Source of the DNA: Haliscomenobacter hydrossis DSM 1100 | GTDB lineage: Bacteria; Bacteroidota; Bacteroidia; Chitinophagales; Saprospiraceae | Reading direction: 5' to 3' | DNA length: 64,000 nucleotides | NCBI RefSeq assembly: GCF_000212735.1 | Contig: NC_015510.1 | Location: forward strand, 1,798,001-1,862,000 | Shown: piece by piece, positions 27,259-36,505 of the stretch | How positions within the stretch are numbered: the stretch's first letter is position 1 | Layout: the number at the start of each line of letters is the position of its first letter | Notes under the pieces: generated by a model | What the model saw: the letters and a program-made list of their open reading frames with translations, nothing else | What the model was told of the DNA's origin: nothing | Databases searched by the model: none | Program-made: the position numbers and the translations under genes

Positions 27259-28221
27259 TTACAATAAACGAGGGTTGTAGATAATTTTCGGTTTCCGACT
27301 CTTAGTACCCTGTTGTATGCGGTAATGCACCATTAGCTCGTGCGATCCGTTGCTCACTTCGCGCAGCGGGGACAAAACGAGATCATAAGCATAGGCTATA
27401 CTTAACTTCTCATTGAGCTTTGCTCCTGCGATCAAACCAAGGGCATCAATGCTATTGGAATTATACCCTCTAAACGATGCGCCGCCAAAGATATTGTCAT
27501 TATATCGAATTAACAAACCTACATCCGTTTGTATTTGAGTTAAATCTGTACGTACCAAAACGGAGGGTTGAATCAAGAAGCTGGTTCCCAAGGGAAAAGA
27601 GGTTTGTCCGTTAAAAAAAACAGTTCGGGTAGTCTGAAGTTCAAATTCACTCAATTGAATTGACGCAGAGGTGAGGTTGCGCATGGCTACTCCAAAACTC
27701 CATTTTTCGCTTTGGTAATAGGCTCCAAGGTCAAAAGTTGGGGCCAGTCCACTCATTGCACCCGCCGAAAGAATGTCGTCATTGTGGTTGATCAGGATAT
27801 CCTGATAGGCTCCCCCCGGTGTACGCAACTGCGAACCATCCAGTCCGTACTGGGTAAAACCGGCTGAAGCACCCAAACCCAGGATGCCCGAGCCCAGTTC
27901 CAGTTGGTAGTTGTACGTTGCCATCAGGTTGCTGTTGCGTTGGGCGCCTAACTCATCATTTTCAAATTTCACACCAAATGCTGCCCGGAATTGGGGCAAT
28001 GGAACCTGCAAAAGTGCAAACTGCGACATGGGTGCCCCGGGCAATCCACCCCATTGCTGCCGCACGCTGGCGGTCAAACTCAAGTCCTGATCGATGGCGG
28101 CTGCACCTGAGTTCCAATAATATGGACTCAACATGTGCAGGGTGTACTGCGCGGATTGTTGCGCATGGAGGCCAGCAAGTCCCCAACAGGCCCCTAAAAC
28201 GAGGGTGAAAAGTTTACGCAT
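27259..28221 (-). CDS. PorP/SprF family type IX secretion outer membrane protein
   Basis: This 320-residue protein has a signal peptide (MRKLFTLVLGACWGLAGLHA) and then QSAQYTLHMLSPYYWNSGAA, the typical opening of the PorP/SprF family, followed by a beta-barrel. Members sit in the outer membrane and link the type IX machine to cell-surface cargo or adhesins. Position directly before gldK suggests it is the core PorP of the system rather than one of the many SprF paralogues. A small AT-rich hairpin (CAGTTTTT / AAAAACTG, 27097-27116) lies between it and gldK. Confidence 0.92.
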   Translation of the reverse strand: MRKLFTLVLGACWGLAGLHAQQSAQYTLHMLSPYYWNSGAAAIDQDLSLTASVRQQWGGLPGAPMSQFALLQVPLPQFRAAFGVKFENDELGAQRNSNLMATYNYQLELGSGILGLGASAGFTQYGLDGSQLRTPGGAYQDILINHNDDILSAGAMSGLAPTFDLGAYYQSEKWSFGVAMRNLTSASIQLSEFELQTTRTVFFNGQTSFPLGTSFLIQPSVLVRTDLTQIQTDVGLLIRYNDNIFGGASFRGYNSNSIDALGLIAGAKLNEKLSIAYAYDLVLSPLREVSNGSHELMVHYRIQQGTKSRKPKIIYNPRLL

Positions 28222-28278
28222 AGCTCGGATTTACATACCATTTAGCGCATCCAGATCAAGGATAGCCCTAAAGATTTT

Positions 28279-30339
28279 TTATGTTAACAATGCCAAAGCT
28301 TCCGCCGTAGTGGAAACGGGCAATTGACACGTGTAATTTTGACAAACAAAAATTTGAGTCATTCCCTGGGTTTGCCTTCCTGCCAACAAAGGAAATGTGT
28401 CATCGGCCTCAAGCGCACCCATCAGGACTTTGTTGGGGATGTAGTTTTTTTGCAGTTCGCGACTCAACTCCTCTGCCTCTGGACCTACAATGGCGACTTC
28501 GTGCATCGGGTAAACCATGTAAATCAAGGCGTTGGCCCAGCGAGCAAATGAAGAAGGATAGCGCTCCAGTCCGGACAACATTTCTTTCAGCATTGCCGCG
28601 GCCAGCTCAATGTACTGCATTTTCCCCCAAAGCAAACCCAAGCGTTGTAAGTTTTGTACCATGCTGGAATTGCCAGAAGGCAATGCGTTGTCGTACAATT
28701 CGATTTTACGCAAAACCACATCTTGCTGATCCTTGGAAGTAAAATAGAACAAATTGCGCGTATCATCAAGAAAATGGGCTAAAGTATATTCAGTCAAGTC
28801 GGCTGCCTGACGTAAGTAGCGGGTTTCCAGAGAAATCTCGTAAACATCGATGAGTGCAGCAATAAAGTAGGCGTAATCATCCAGAAAAGCAGCATACTGC
28901 GCCTGGTCTTGATCCTTTACCTTCTTGTAGGTGTGGTACAATCCACCAATTTCATCCCTTTTGAATTTTTCCAATAAAAAATCAACATTGCGCAGTGCAG
29001 CCACCTTATAGGTTTCATTCCCCAAAGCGGTGTAGGCCTTTGCGTAGGCGGAAGCCATCAGGGCATTCCAGGACAGCAGTATTTTATCGTCCAGACCTGG
29101 TCGAATCCGCTCATCGCGTACCGCCATCAATTGGGTGCGGATGGGGGCAAACCGTGCTTCCAGCGCTTCTGGGGATTGCCCTGCCTCCACCGCAAATGCC
29201 GCAAGTGGTAAGGGGCACCACAAGATATTGTGGCCTTCCCAATTGCCCAGAGGCTCTACCCCATAATAACTGCTAAACAGTGCGGCATCTTCCACGGAAG
29301 GGCAAACTGCGGCGATTTCTTCTGCCGACCATACGTAAAATTTTCCTTCTTCCCCTTCTGAGTCGGCGTCCAGGGCGCTGTAAAAACCGCCGTCAGCGCT
29401 GGTCATCTCCCGCTCAATCCAGCCCAACGTTTCTTCGATGGCGCGTCTAAATATGGGTTGTTGGGTCACCTTATACGTGTCTGACAACAAGCCTACCAAA
29501 AGGGCGTTGTCGTACAGCATTTTTTCAAAATGAGGAACCAGCCAGGCACGGTCGGTGGCATAACGGGCAAATCCGCCACCGAGCTGATCGTAAATCCCGC
29601 CCCGGATCATCCGATCCAGCGAAAAAACGGTATGCTCCAAAGCCTCCTTTTCACCGGTAAAATGATGGTAATCGAGCAAAAACTGTAGCGCCATACTTCC
29701 GGGAAATTTTGGCGCAGCACCAAATCCACCGTCTTGCAGGTCAAAATTCTTTTTCAGGGTTTGAAAAACATTGTGCAGCACGACCGGATTGAAGGGATTG
29801 ATGCCACTGAGCTCGGCTTCATTTTTGGCCAAAAAATAGGAATTGGTTTGTTCAATGTTTCCAATCAATCGACTGGCTTGCTCTTCCACGTCCTTACGCC
29901 GGTTGCGGTAAACATCCGTCACATGGTGCAACAATTGTGGCCAGGAGGGACGGTTGAAGGCCGCAAGGGGTGGATAATAGGTTCCCGCCAAAAAAGGGCG
30001 TCCATCGGGCGTCAAAAAACAATTGAGTGGCCAGCCGCCTGAACCCGTCATGATCACACAGGCCTCCATATAAATGTGGTCAACATCGGGTCTTTCTTCG
30101 CGGTCGACCTTGATGTTGATGAAGTTTTCATTCATGATCGCCGCCACATCGGCGTTTTCAAACGACTCTCGTTCCATCACGTGGCACCAGTGGCAGGTCG
30201 AATAGCCAATGCTTACCAAAATGGGTTTGTCTTCTTTTTTGGCACGTTCAAAAGCTTCGGGTTTCCAGGCGTACCAGTCTACCGGATTGTGGGCGTGTTG
30301 GAGTAAATATGGACTGGTTTCAAATTGCAACCGATTCAT
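28279..30339 (-). CDS. Thioredoxin-domain/(alpha/alpha)6-barrel protein, YyaL/SSP411 family
   Basis: The ATG at 30339 is chosen because [20 protein letters not shown] is the conserved family start; the longer frame to 30423 adds a non-conserved tail. The 686-residue protein has a thioredoxin-like domain (1-130) with C49-H-W-C52 in STCHWCHVM, followed by a six-hairpin glycosidase-like barrel ([29 protein letters not shown]). Homologues exist from bacteria to human SPATA20; the function is not settled. It lies 57 bases upstream of porP/sprF on the same strand, so it may be transcribed with the type IX cluster. Confidence 0.92.
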   Translation of the reverse strand: MNRLQFETSPYLLQHAHNPVDWYAWKPEAFERAKKEDKPILVSIGYSTCHWCHVMERESFENADVAAIMNENFINIKVDREERPDVDHIYMEACVIMTGSGGWPLNCFLTPDGRPFLAGTYYPPLAAFNRPSWPQLLHHVTDVYRNRRKDVEEQASRLIGNIEQTNSYFLAKNEAELSGINPFNPVVLHNVFQTLKKNFDLQDGGFGAAPKFPGSMALQFLLDYHHFTGEKEALEHTVFSLDRMIRGGIYDQLGGGFARYATDRAWLVPHFEKMLYDNALLVGLLSDTYKVTQQPIFRRAIEETLGWIEREMTSADGGFYSALDADSEGEEGKFYVWSAEEIAAVCPSVEDAALFSSYYGVEPLGNWEGHNILWCPLPLAAFAVEAGQSPEALEARFAPIRTQLMAVRDERIRPGLDDKILLSWNALMASAYAKAYTALGNETYKVAALRNVDFLLEKFKRDEIGGLYHTYKKVKDQDQAQYAAFLDDYAYFIAALIDVYEISLETRYLRQAADLTEYTLAHFLDDTRNLFYFTSKDQQDVVLRKIELYDNALPSGNSSMVQNLQRLGLLWGKMQYIELAAAMLKEMLSGLERYPSSFARWANALIYMVYPMHEVAIVGPEAEELSRELQKNYIPNKVLMGALEADDTFPLLAGRQTQGMTQIFVCQNYTCQLPVSTTAEALALLT

Positions 30340-30428
30340 GAATGAGTTTATTTGGAAAACAGTTATTGGGTATTTGAGTTGCCCAAACTGCAACAAAAAT
30401 CCATTTTTAGGTAGTAAAGGCAATACCC

Positions 30429-30446
30429 ATACCTAACATTAGGTAT
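30429..30446. promoter_or_regulatory. 8+8 bp palindrome in the feoA/yyaL-like divergent gap
   Basis: ATACCTAA-CA-TTAGGTAT is a perfect inverted repeat with a two-base centre in the 231-base gap between two divergent genes. Its TTAGGT half-sites recall those of DtxR/IdeR-type metal regulators, though their order differs from the classic box. An operator controlling iron uptake is plausible but unproven. Confidence 0.4.
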
Positions 30447-30570
30447 AAGCCCCCCTCCCTTAAGCTAGGTAATTTTCGTGTAATGATGATTTTTGTTAGT
30501 AGAAAAAGAAAAAAAACGATCTATTTTAGCGCCAAGTTGTTAATTAGATTAAATCAAAATAAGCAAACCA

Positions 30571-30810
30571 GTGGTCGCAACCAGTAATTCAGGAAAGCAA
30601 TTGGCCAAAATGAAAATTGGCAGCAAGGGACATGTCTCTCATTTCACCGATACATGCATGGCTTGCAAACTATTGTCAATGGGGATCTTGCCAGGTACAC
30701 AAATCGAAGTGATTCGCGCTGCCCCTTTTGGCGGGGGATGTTACATCAAAGCGGACAACTTGTTGATCGCCTTGCGCAAATCAGAAGCTTGCAGCATCGT
30801 TATACAGTAG
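30571..30810 (+). CDS. feoA: FeoA family ferrous iron transport accessory protein
   Basis: This 79-residue SH3-like protein is the cytoplasmic partner of FeoB. LAKMKIGSKGHVSHFTD, CKLLSMGILPGTQIEVIR and ALRKSEACSIVI are the conserved strands. The start is the GTG at 30571; the first ATG (30610) would cut into the first strand, and a TTG at 30601 is another option. FeoB follows 36 bases later in the same frame, so the pair forms an operon. Confidence 0.9.
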   Translation: MVATSNSGKQLAKMKIGSKGHVSHFTDTCMACKLLSMGILPGTQIEVIRAAPFGGGCYIKADNLLIALRKSEACSIVIQ

Positions 30811-30846
30811 CTATTTTTTCATTATTTCTTTAGTCCTGTCAACGGT

Positions 30847-32982
30847 TTGAAACCAGCGCATTTGCCCGAACAAGAGCCAAAAATTGCCCTCATTGGTAAC
30901 CCCAACAGTGGCAAAACCTCTATTTTTAACCAGCTTACTGGCCTACAACAAAAGGTAGGCAACTTTCCAGGAGTTACGGTTGACAAAAAAACCGGAACGC
31001 TGGAACTTCCCGGTGGCATCCGCGCCGAACTGATCGACCTTCCAGGCGCTTACAGTTTTTATCCCACGTCCAAAGACGAAAAACTGGTAGTTCAAAGTTT
31101 GGTACAACCCGGCAATGACAACTATCCCGATGCCATTGTGTACATCGCCGATGTCACCAAGCTGGAAAAACACCTCTTGCTGTTCAGCCAACTGAAAGAC
31201 CTCGGCATTCCGGTGGTTTTGGCACTCAACATGGCGGATGTAGCCGAACAGGAAGGCTTGCAATACGACCTGGATAAACTCTCGCAAAAATTGGGCGCCC
31301 CTGCCCTGCTCTTGAGTGGCCGCAGCGGCGAAGGCATGAACAAGCTGAAAACCATGTTGGCAGAATTATTGGCGCAACCCGCCATTGGCCCTGTCGACAG
31401 CACCCAATACCGACTTTCCCCCGAAGAATCCAAACTGATTCCGCAATTACAAGATAAATTTCCGGGCTACACGCCTTATCAGTTGGTGCTTTTGGCGCAC
31501 CACGTCAAGTGGCTGCCATTTTTGAGCCCGCTGCAAAAAGAACAAATCGAAGAAGCCATCAGCAACAGCGGTTTTCAAGACCTGCAATTACAGGTGTATG
31601 AAACCATGCAACGCTATGACCAATTCACCCCCATCGTACAGCAGGCCCGCGACAAAGACGGCGATCAATCGGCCAGTTTCACCGATCGGCTCGACGATTT
31701 GTTGACCAATCGCTTCTTCGGGCCCATCGTTTTTTTTGGCTTGATGCTCTTGATTTTCCATGCGCTGTTCACCTGGGCCGAATTGCCCATGAATTTAATC
31801 GAAGGGGCCATTGGCTCTTTGAGTACTTTTTTGCAAAACAGCTTACCAGAACACTGGCTGACCAATTTGCTCACCGAGGGCGTTTTGGCGGGTTTTAGTG
31901 GCATTGTGGTCTTTATCCCCCAAATTGCGATTTTATTTTTCCTGATTTCCCTGCTTGAGGAGGTCGGATACATGGCCAGGGCCGCCTTTATGTTCGACCG
32001 CATCATGCAGTTTTTTGGTTTGAATGGCCGCAGCATCGTGGCGCTCATCTCCGGAGGGGCTTGTGCCATTCCGGCCATTATGAGTACCCGTACCATCAGC
32101 AATTGGAAAGAGCGTTTGATTACCATCCTGGTCACGCCCTTCATCAGCTGTTCGGCACGCATTCCGGTGTATACCGTGCTGATTGGTTTTGTTGTACCGC
32201 CCACTAAGATAGGTTTCATCAACCTGCAAGCCCTGGCCTTTATGGGCTTATACCTCTTGGGCATTGCTGCGGCACTCTTGTCTGCGCTGGTGTTTAAATT
32301 GATTTTGCGCACCAATGAAACCAGCTTTTTAATGTTGGAGCTGCCCGCCTACCGCTTGCCCGTGATGCGCAACGTGTGGCTCACGGTGTGGGAAAAAGTA
32401 AAAACTTTTACGGTGGAAGCGGGTCGAATCATTTTGATCATTACCATTGTGCTCTGGGTATTGTCCTCCTTTGGGCCTCCGGGATCCATTCCCGCCGCAG
32501 AAACTGCGGCTCAACGCAGCGCCCAGGAACAAAAAATGAATGCGGATGAGACACAGGATTTGGTGGATGCCAAAGTGATGGAGGCTTCCTTTGCCGGGCG
32601 ATTGGGCAAATTCATCGAGCCGGTGATCAAACCGCTGGGTTTTGACTGGAAAATTGGCATTGCCCTGATTACTTCTTTTGCGGCCCGCGAGGTGTTTGTG
32701 GCCACCATGGCTACCATTTACAGCATTGGCCACCAGGATGACGAGTATTCCATCCGCGAAAAGATGGCCAATCAACGCGATCCGGTGACCAAAGAACTCG
32801 TCTACACGCCCGCTACTTCTCTTTCCTTATTGTTGTTCTACGTCTTTGCGATGCAGTGCATGAGCACCATCGCCGTGGTGCGCCGCGAGACGAAGTCCTG
32901 GAAATGGCCCCTGATTCAGTTTGGCTTCATGACCGGGCTAGCTTATTTGAGTAGCTGGTTGGCGTACATGTGGCTGAGTTGA
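30847..32982 (+). CDS. feoB: Ferrous iron transporter FeoB
   Basis: This 711-residue inner membrane protein imports Fe2+. The N-terminal G domain has G1 GNPNSGKTS (17-25), G2 T44 in PGVT, G3 DLPG (64-67) and G4 NMAD (128-131, the FeoB form). The membrane part (about 285-711) carries the Gate motifs, including GGACAIPAIMSTRTI and ISCSARIPVYTVLIGF. No in-frame ATG or GTG exists between the feoA stop and the G1 motif, so TTG at 30847 is the likely start. Confidence 0.95.
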   Translation: MKPAHLPEQEPKIALIGNPNSGKTSIFNQLTGLQQKVGNFPGVTVDKKTGTLELPGGIRAELIDLPGAYSFYPTSKDEKLVVQSLVQPGNDNYPDAIVYIADVTKLEKHLLLFSQLKDLGIPVVLALNMADVAEQEGLQYDLDKLSQKLGAPALLLSGRSGEGMNKLKTMLAELLAQPAIGPVDSTQYRLSPEESKLIPQLQDKFPGYTPYQLVLLAHHVKWLPFLSPLQKEQIEEAISNSGFQDLQLQVYETMQRYDQFTPIVQQARDKDGDQSASFTDRLDDLLTNRFFGPIVFFGLMLLIFHALFTWAELPMNLIEGAIGSLSTFLQNSLPEHWLTNLLTEGVLAGFSGIVVFIPQIAILFFLISLLEEVGYMARAAFMFDRIMQFFGLNGRSIVALISGGACAIPAIMSTRTISNWKERLITILVTPFISCSARIPVYTVLIGFVVPPTKIGFINLQALAFMGLYLLGIAAALLSALVFKLILRTNETSFLMLELPAYRLPVMRNVWLTVWEKVKTFTVEAGRIILIITIVLWVLSSFGPPGSIPAAETAAQRSAQEQKMNADETQDLVDAKVMEASFAGRLGKFIEPVIKPLGFDWKIGIALITSFAAREVFVATMATIYSIGHQDDEYSIREKMANQRDPVTKELVYTPATSLSLLLFYVFAMQCMSTIAVVRRETKSWKWPLIQFGFMTGLAYLSSWLAYMWLS

Positions 32983-33030
32983 GGAAATATCATAACTCTT
33001 CCTTAGATTGCACAAAAAACACCGCCACCT

Positions 33031-33924
33031 GTGGAAAAAACCATCTATCAAGGCAAGTTTACCTGGCTGGACGTCACCCAGCCCCACAAAATTCAACTGC
33101 TGGATATTGCTTCAAAATTCAATCTGCATGCTTATACGGTGCAAGATTGCCTGGAACCCGATCACTTGCCCAAATTCGAGATCGATGGCCTGGCTCGTTT
33201 TATCATCGTGCGCATTTACAACCCCAAGGATCTGGAAACACCGCACTCGGTGCAAGACCTCACCAGCAAGATTGCCCTATTTTATACCGATAATTATTTG
33301 ATCACCATCCATCGCCTTCCTCAGCCTTATTTTGAAGAAATTGAAAAAAAATACCTGGCTCCAGGCCATACCATGACTCCCTGCGATGTAGCTACCCACA
33401 TCATCTGGCATGCGGTTAATTCTTACCTGGAACCCGCACAATATCTGGATGATGAGGTAGATAAAATTGAATCTGCCATCTTTGCCCGCCATTCACGGGG
33501 TAAATTTGAAGAAAAACTCTACCATTTGCGGCGCATGATCAGCGTCAATAAAAAACTGCTGATTTTGACGGAAAGTGTCATCGATGAGGTCTATCGGGAT
33601 ACCAAGTCCAACCCTTTTATTCAGGATTTAAAAGACCTTAATCTCAAGTTGCACAGCAATTACGAGCACATCCATGAAGATGTATCCAACTTGCTCAACA
33701 TTTACATCTCTATTTCGGCCCACAAGACCAATGAGGTGATGAAGGTACTGACCATTTTTTCGGTCTTTTTTATGCCGCTCACTTTTATTGTGGGCATTTA
33801 TGGGATGAACTTCAAATACATGCCCGAATTGCAACTCAAATGGGGATATCCGGCCAGTCTGCTACTCATGCTGGTGATTATTGTGGTCATTTACACCTGG
33901 TTCAAACGCAAGAAGTGGTTGTAA
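33031..33924 (+). CDS. corA: CorA-type divalent cation channel
   Basis: This 297-residue protein has a cytoplasmic N-terminal domain and two C-terminal membrane helices separated by the family signature G258-M-N260 in IYGMNFKYMPEL. CorA proteins are pentameric Mg2+ (sometimes Co2+ or Ni2+) channels. The start is the GTG at 33031 (MEKTIYQGKFTWLDVTQP). The gene follows feoB by 48 bases on the same strand and may be part of the metal-transport unit. It ends one base before the stop of the convergent susD-type gene, leaving no room for a terminator. Confidence 0.9.
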   Translation: MEKTIYQGKFTWLDVTQPHKIQLLDIASKFNLHAYTVQDCLEPDHLPKFEIDGLARFIIVRIYNPKDLETPHSVQDLTSKIALFYTDNYLITIHRLPQPYFEEIEKKYLAPGHTMTPCDVATHIIWHAVNSYLEPAQYLDDEVDKIESAIFARHSRGKFEEKLYHLRRMISVNKKLLILTESVIDEVYRDTKSNPFIQDLKDLNLKLHSNYEHIHEDVSNLLNIYISISAHKTNEVMKVLTIFSVFFMPLTFIVGIYGMNFKYMPELQLKWGYPASLLLMLVIIVVIYTWFKRKKWL

Positions 33925-33925
33925 T

Positions 33926-35581
33926 TTAATACCCCTGGTTTTGCCGCAATCCCCCTCTGCGATTGAGTTCATCCTGTGGAATGGGCCAAAGCTCGTGTTT
34001 GTCCACTTTGAAATTGCTCCCCTTGTCCAGTTTTTCTCTTTTGTTGTTGCGTTCGTAGGCGTCAGCGTTGCTGATGTTGTGGCGAACAAAGGCTCCGTTA
34101 AGTCCCATTACTTTGTGGATCAGCGGTTTGCCATCGGATTTGATGCGGCGCAAATCAAACAAACGCTGGCCTTCAAAGGCCAACTCCGCTCTCCGCTCCT
34201 TGTACACAGCATCCAATAGGGCCGTTCCGCTGAGTCCCCCATCCAAAGTCAGCTTTACCCGTTGGCGCACAGCACCGAGATAATCACGGGTTTTTTCTGC
34301 AGCGTTGGTGTGGTAGGCAGCCTCGGCCGCAATCAACAACAAATCAGCGTAGCGCATGAAAATGAGGGTATTCGGCAATTTTGTACTGGAGCCGCCCAAA
34401 CGTTGATTGGAAGGGACGTATAATTTCCGGCAAAAACGAGCTGATTTGCTGACTTCCGGTCGGGCATCAAAACTACGGGTGGTATCGCCGGGCACGGGCT
34501 GTTGGTGTTTGATGATGGTCCACTTGAGGCGAATGCTGTCATTGTCCATCAGGTATTGGCTCTCCAAATTCGTCGTAGGGCACAAGTATCCCCATCCTTT
34601 TTCGGCCCTGCTGCCACAAATGACCGGAATTGGGTTCCCAAAAGCGTTAAACGACCAAACGCCCGTACCAATGCTAAAAATGAACTCGCGACTGTTGGCA
34701 TTCTGTGGGTTCCAAAGCTCGCCAAAGTCTGGCTCCAGCGCATAGGTTTGTTGCTCAATTATTTTTTCAGCCGCAGTCAGCGCAGCAGCCCAATTTTCGG
34801 TGTACAGTTCGGCTTTGGCCAAAAATGCCAAGGCGGCACCTTGGGTTGCCCGTCCACGGTCTTTGCCGCTTTGTTCGGTCAAAGTAGGCAATACCGCCGC
34901 CGCTTCCGTAAAATCCTGTTTGATTTGAGCATACACCCGCTGCGTTGAAGCCCTGCGCATGGTGTCAAGGTAAGCCGTAGGCACCACAGCCGTAACCAAG
35001 GGCACTGGGCCAAAATTTTTGACCAATTCAAAATAAAAAAAGCCGCGCAGGAATTTGGCTTCGGCCACCAGGCGGTTTTTTACATTATCCGGAATTTTGG
35101 CATTGCTCACACCGCCAATGGCGCTGTTGCACAAAAAAATGCCCTTGTAGTTCGACTGGTAAAAGTCGCGCAAACGCTCTCCGCGTGCATCCAGGGTATA
35201 ATGCCCGGCTTGCATGAGTTCAATTCGGCGCTGGAAGTAGGGGATTACAATGGTGTCCCGACGGGTTTTACTCGTATCGAGCGGGTTATTCGAAAATCGA
35301 GGTGGATTGATGTCGTAGTTTTTGATGGTATCGCCCACCCAGGCATCGTCGGTAGCGGCGTCGTTGCAAAGGCGCCAGAAATGTACTTGCCACCAATCGT
35401 CAAAGGCCAGGGCGTTATAACAGAGGCGCACTGCGCCATCGCAGTCATTTTCGGTCAAAAAACGTTGTTCTTGGGTCGAGATTTCAGTGGGACCGTCCAG
35501 GAGAGTTTCTTCCAGTTTTTCACAAGTAGCAAGCCCACACACCAACGACAGGAAGAACAATAAACGCAGCGTAAGTTTCAT
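33926..35581 (-). CDS. SusD/RagB family lipoprotein, no SusC partner in view
   Basis: This 551-residue lipoprotein has its acylated Cys at residue 20 (GLATCEKLEE). Segments such as AEAKFLRGFFYFELVKNFGP, FMRYADLLLIAAEAAYHTN, KERRAELAFEGQRLFDLRR and LWPIPQDELNRRGG are classic for the RagB/SusD family and differ from the SusD-like_2 type of the other two in this window. There is no SusC on either side. It begins 62 bases after the response regulator stop on the same strand, so it may be read from the same promoter as the two-component genes. Confidence 0.93.
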   Translation of the reverse strand: MKLTLRLLFFLSLVCGLATCEKLEETLLDGPTEISTQEQRFLTENDCDGAVRLCYNALAFDDWWQVHFWRLCNDAATDDAWVGDTIKNYDINPPRFSNNPLDTSKTRRDTIVIPYFQRRIELMQAGHYTLDARGERLRDFYQSNYKGIFLCNSAIGGVSNAKIPDNVKNRLVAEAKFLRGFFYFELVKNFGPVPLVTAVVPTAYLDTMRRASTQRVYAQIKQDFTEAAAVLPTLTEQSGKDRGRATQGAALAFLAKAELYTENWAAALTAAEKIIEQQTYALEPDFGELWNPQNANSREFIFSIGTGVWSFNAFGNPIPVICGSRAEKGWGYLCPTTNLESQYLMDNDSIRLKWTIIKHQQPVPGDTTRSFDARPEVSKSARFCRKLYVPSNQRLGGSSTKLPNTLIFMRYADLLLIAAEAAYHTNAAEKTRDYLGAVRQRVKLTLDGGLSGTALLDAVYKERRAELAFEGQRLFDLRRIKSDGKPLIHKVMGLNGAFVRHNISNADAYERNNKREKLDKGSNFKVDKHELWPIPQDELNRRGGLRQNQGY

Positions 35582-35643
35582 TCCAATTTTTCATTTGATA
35601 ACGCAAATCTAACGCTTATTGTCTATTCTAAATTTTTTGGTGC

Positions 35644-36270
35644 TTAAATAAAGCGTTTGTCCTTGGCCAACTTGATGGCATCGGCTTTGGAATGTACATC
35701 CAACTTCAGGTAAATGTTTTTGATGTGGGACTTTACGGTTTCCATATCGATGAACATTTCTTCGGCAATGCGTTTGCGGCTTTTGCCTAAGGAAATTTGT
35801 TCCAGAATTTCAGTTTCCCGACGGGTAAGTGGCGAGTTTTGATTGCGGTGGAAGGACTTGATCACCAGCCGTGCTACGTTGGCACTCATGGCCCCACCAC
35901 CTTCCATTACTTCTTTGATGGCGTCAACCATCTTCTGGGGGCTGGCGTCTTTGGTCAGATAACCACTGGCACCATTGACCAGTGCCTCAAAAATGGTGTG
36001 CTCATTTTCATACACCGTGAGCATGATGATGGGGGTATTGGGCAGGATCTTTTTGATCTTGAGCAGGGCATCAATGCCGTTCAACCCAGGTAATTCGATG
36101 TCGAGTAAAATTACATCCGGTGCATCAGCGTGCAGTTTTTTGGCAGCATCTTCATAAGAGGCATAGGTGCTGATGACGGAATAACCTTCCATTCCGCCGA
36201 TGAGGTAGGCGTAGCTATCGCGGATGGTTTCATCGTCTTCGATGAGGGTTACGTTTATGGTATATTGCAT
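35644..36270 (-). CDS. NarL/FixJ-type response regulator
   Basis: This 208-residue regulator has a receiver domain (residues 4-120) with acidic E11-D12-D13, phospho-acceptor D57 (VILLDIELPGLNG) and the switch lysine in YLTKDASP. A LuxR-type helix-turn-helix follows at about 145-205 (TRRETEILEQISLGKSRK). It is very probably phosphorylated by the propeller kinase upstream on the same strand. The 235-base gap to that gene contains three palindromes. Targets are unknown; the adjacent susD-like gene is an obvious candidate. Confidence 0.93.
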   Translation of the reverse strand: MQYTINVTLIEDDETIRDSYAYLIGGMEGYSVISTYASYEDAAKKLHADAPDVILLDIELPGLNGIDALLKIKKILPNTPIIMLTVYENEHTIFEALVNGASGYLTKDASPQKMVDAIKEVMEGGGAMSANVARLVIKSFHRNQNSPLTRRETEILEQISLGKSRKRIAEEMFIDMETVKSHIKNIYLKLDVHSKADAIKLAKDKRFI

Positions 36271-36296
36271 GTTGCTTGCTTTCGTCTGCGAAAATT

Positions 36297-36410
36297 CCCA
36301 TGAATAAATTCATGGGCTGATGCTTTTTGGTGCCTCCAATTCCCATGAATAAATTCATGGGCTGGTACTTTTTGGTGCCTCCCACGAATAAATTCGTGGG
36401 TTGGCTAGGT
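36297..36410. repeat. Three REP-like palindromes (CCCATGAAT/CCCACGAAT)
   Basis: CCCATGAATAAATTCATGGG occurs at 36297-36316 and 36342-36361, in 45-base tandem units that share the tail CTTTTTGGTGCCTCC. A variant CCCACGAATAAATTCGTGGG is at 36381-36400, followed by TTGGCTA. The gap lies between the kinase and its regulator. Confidence 0.9.
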
Positions 36411-36505
36411 TTATCATACGATATTTCTATTGTTCATTCAAGCACGGTCTTGCCATCTGCCGACATCACACCCTAACTCACACTCCAACCCACACCCTAT
36501 CTTGG

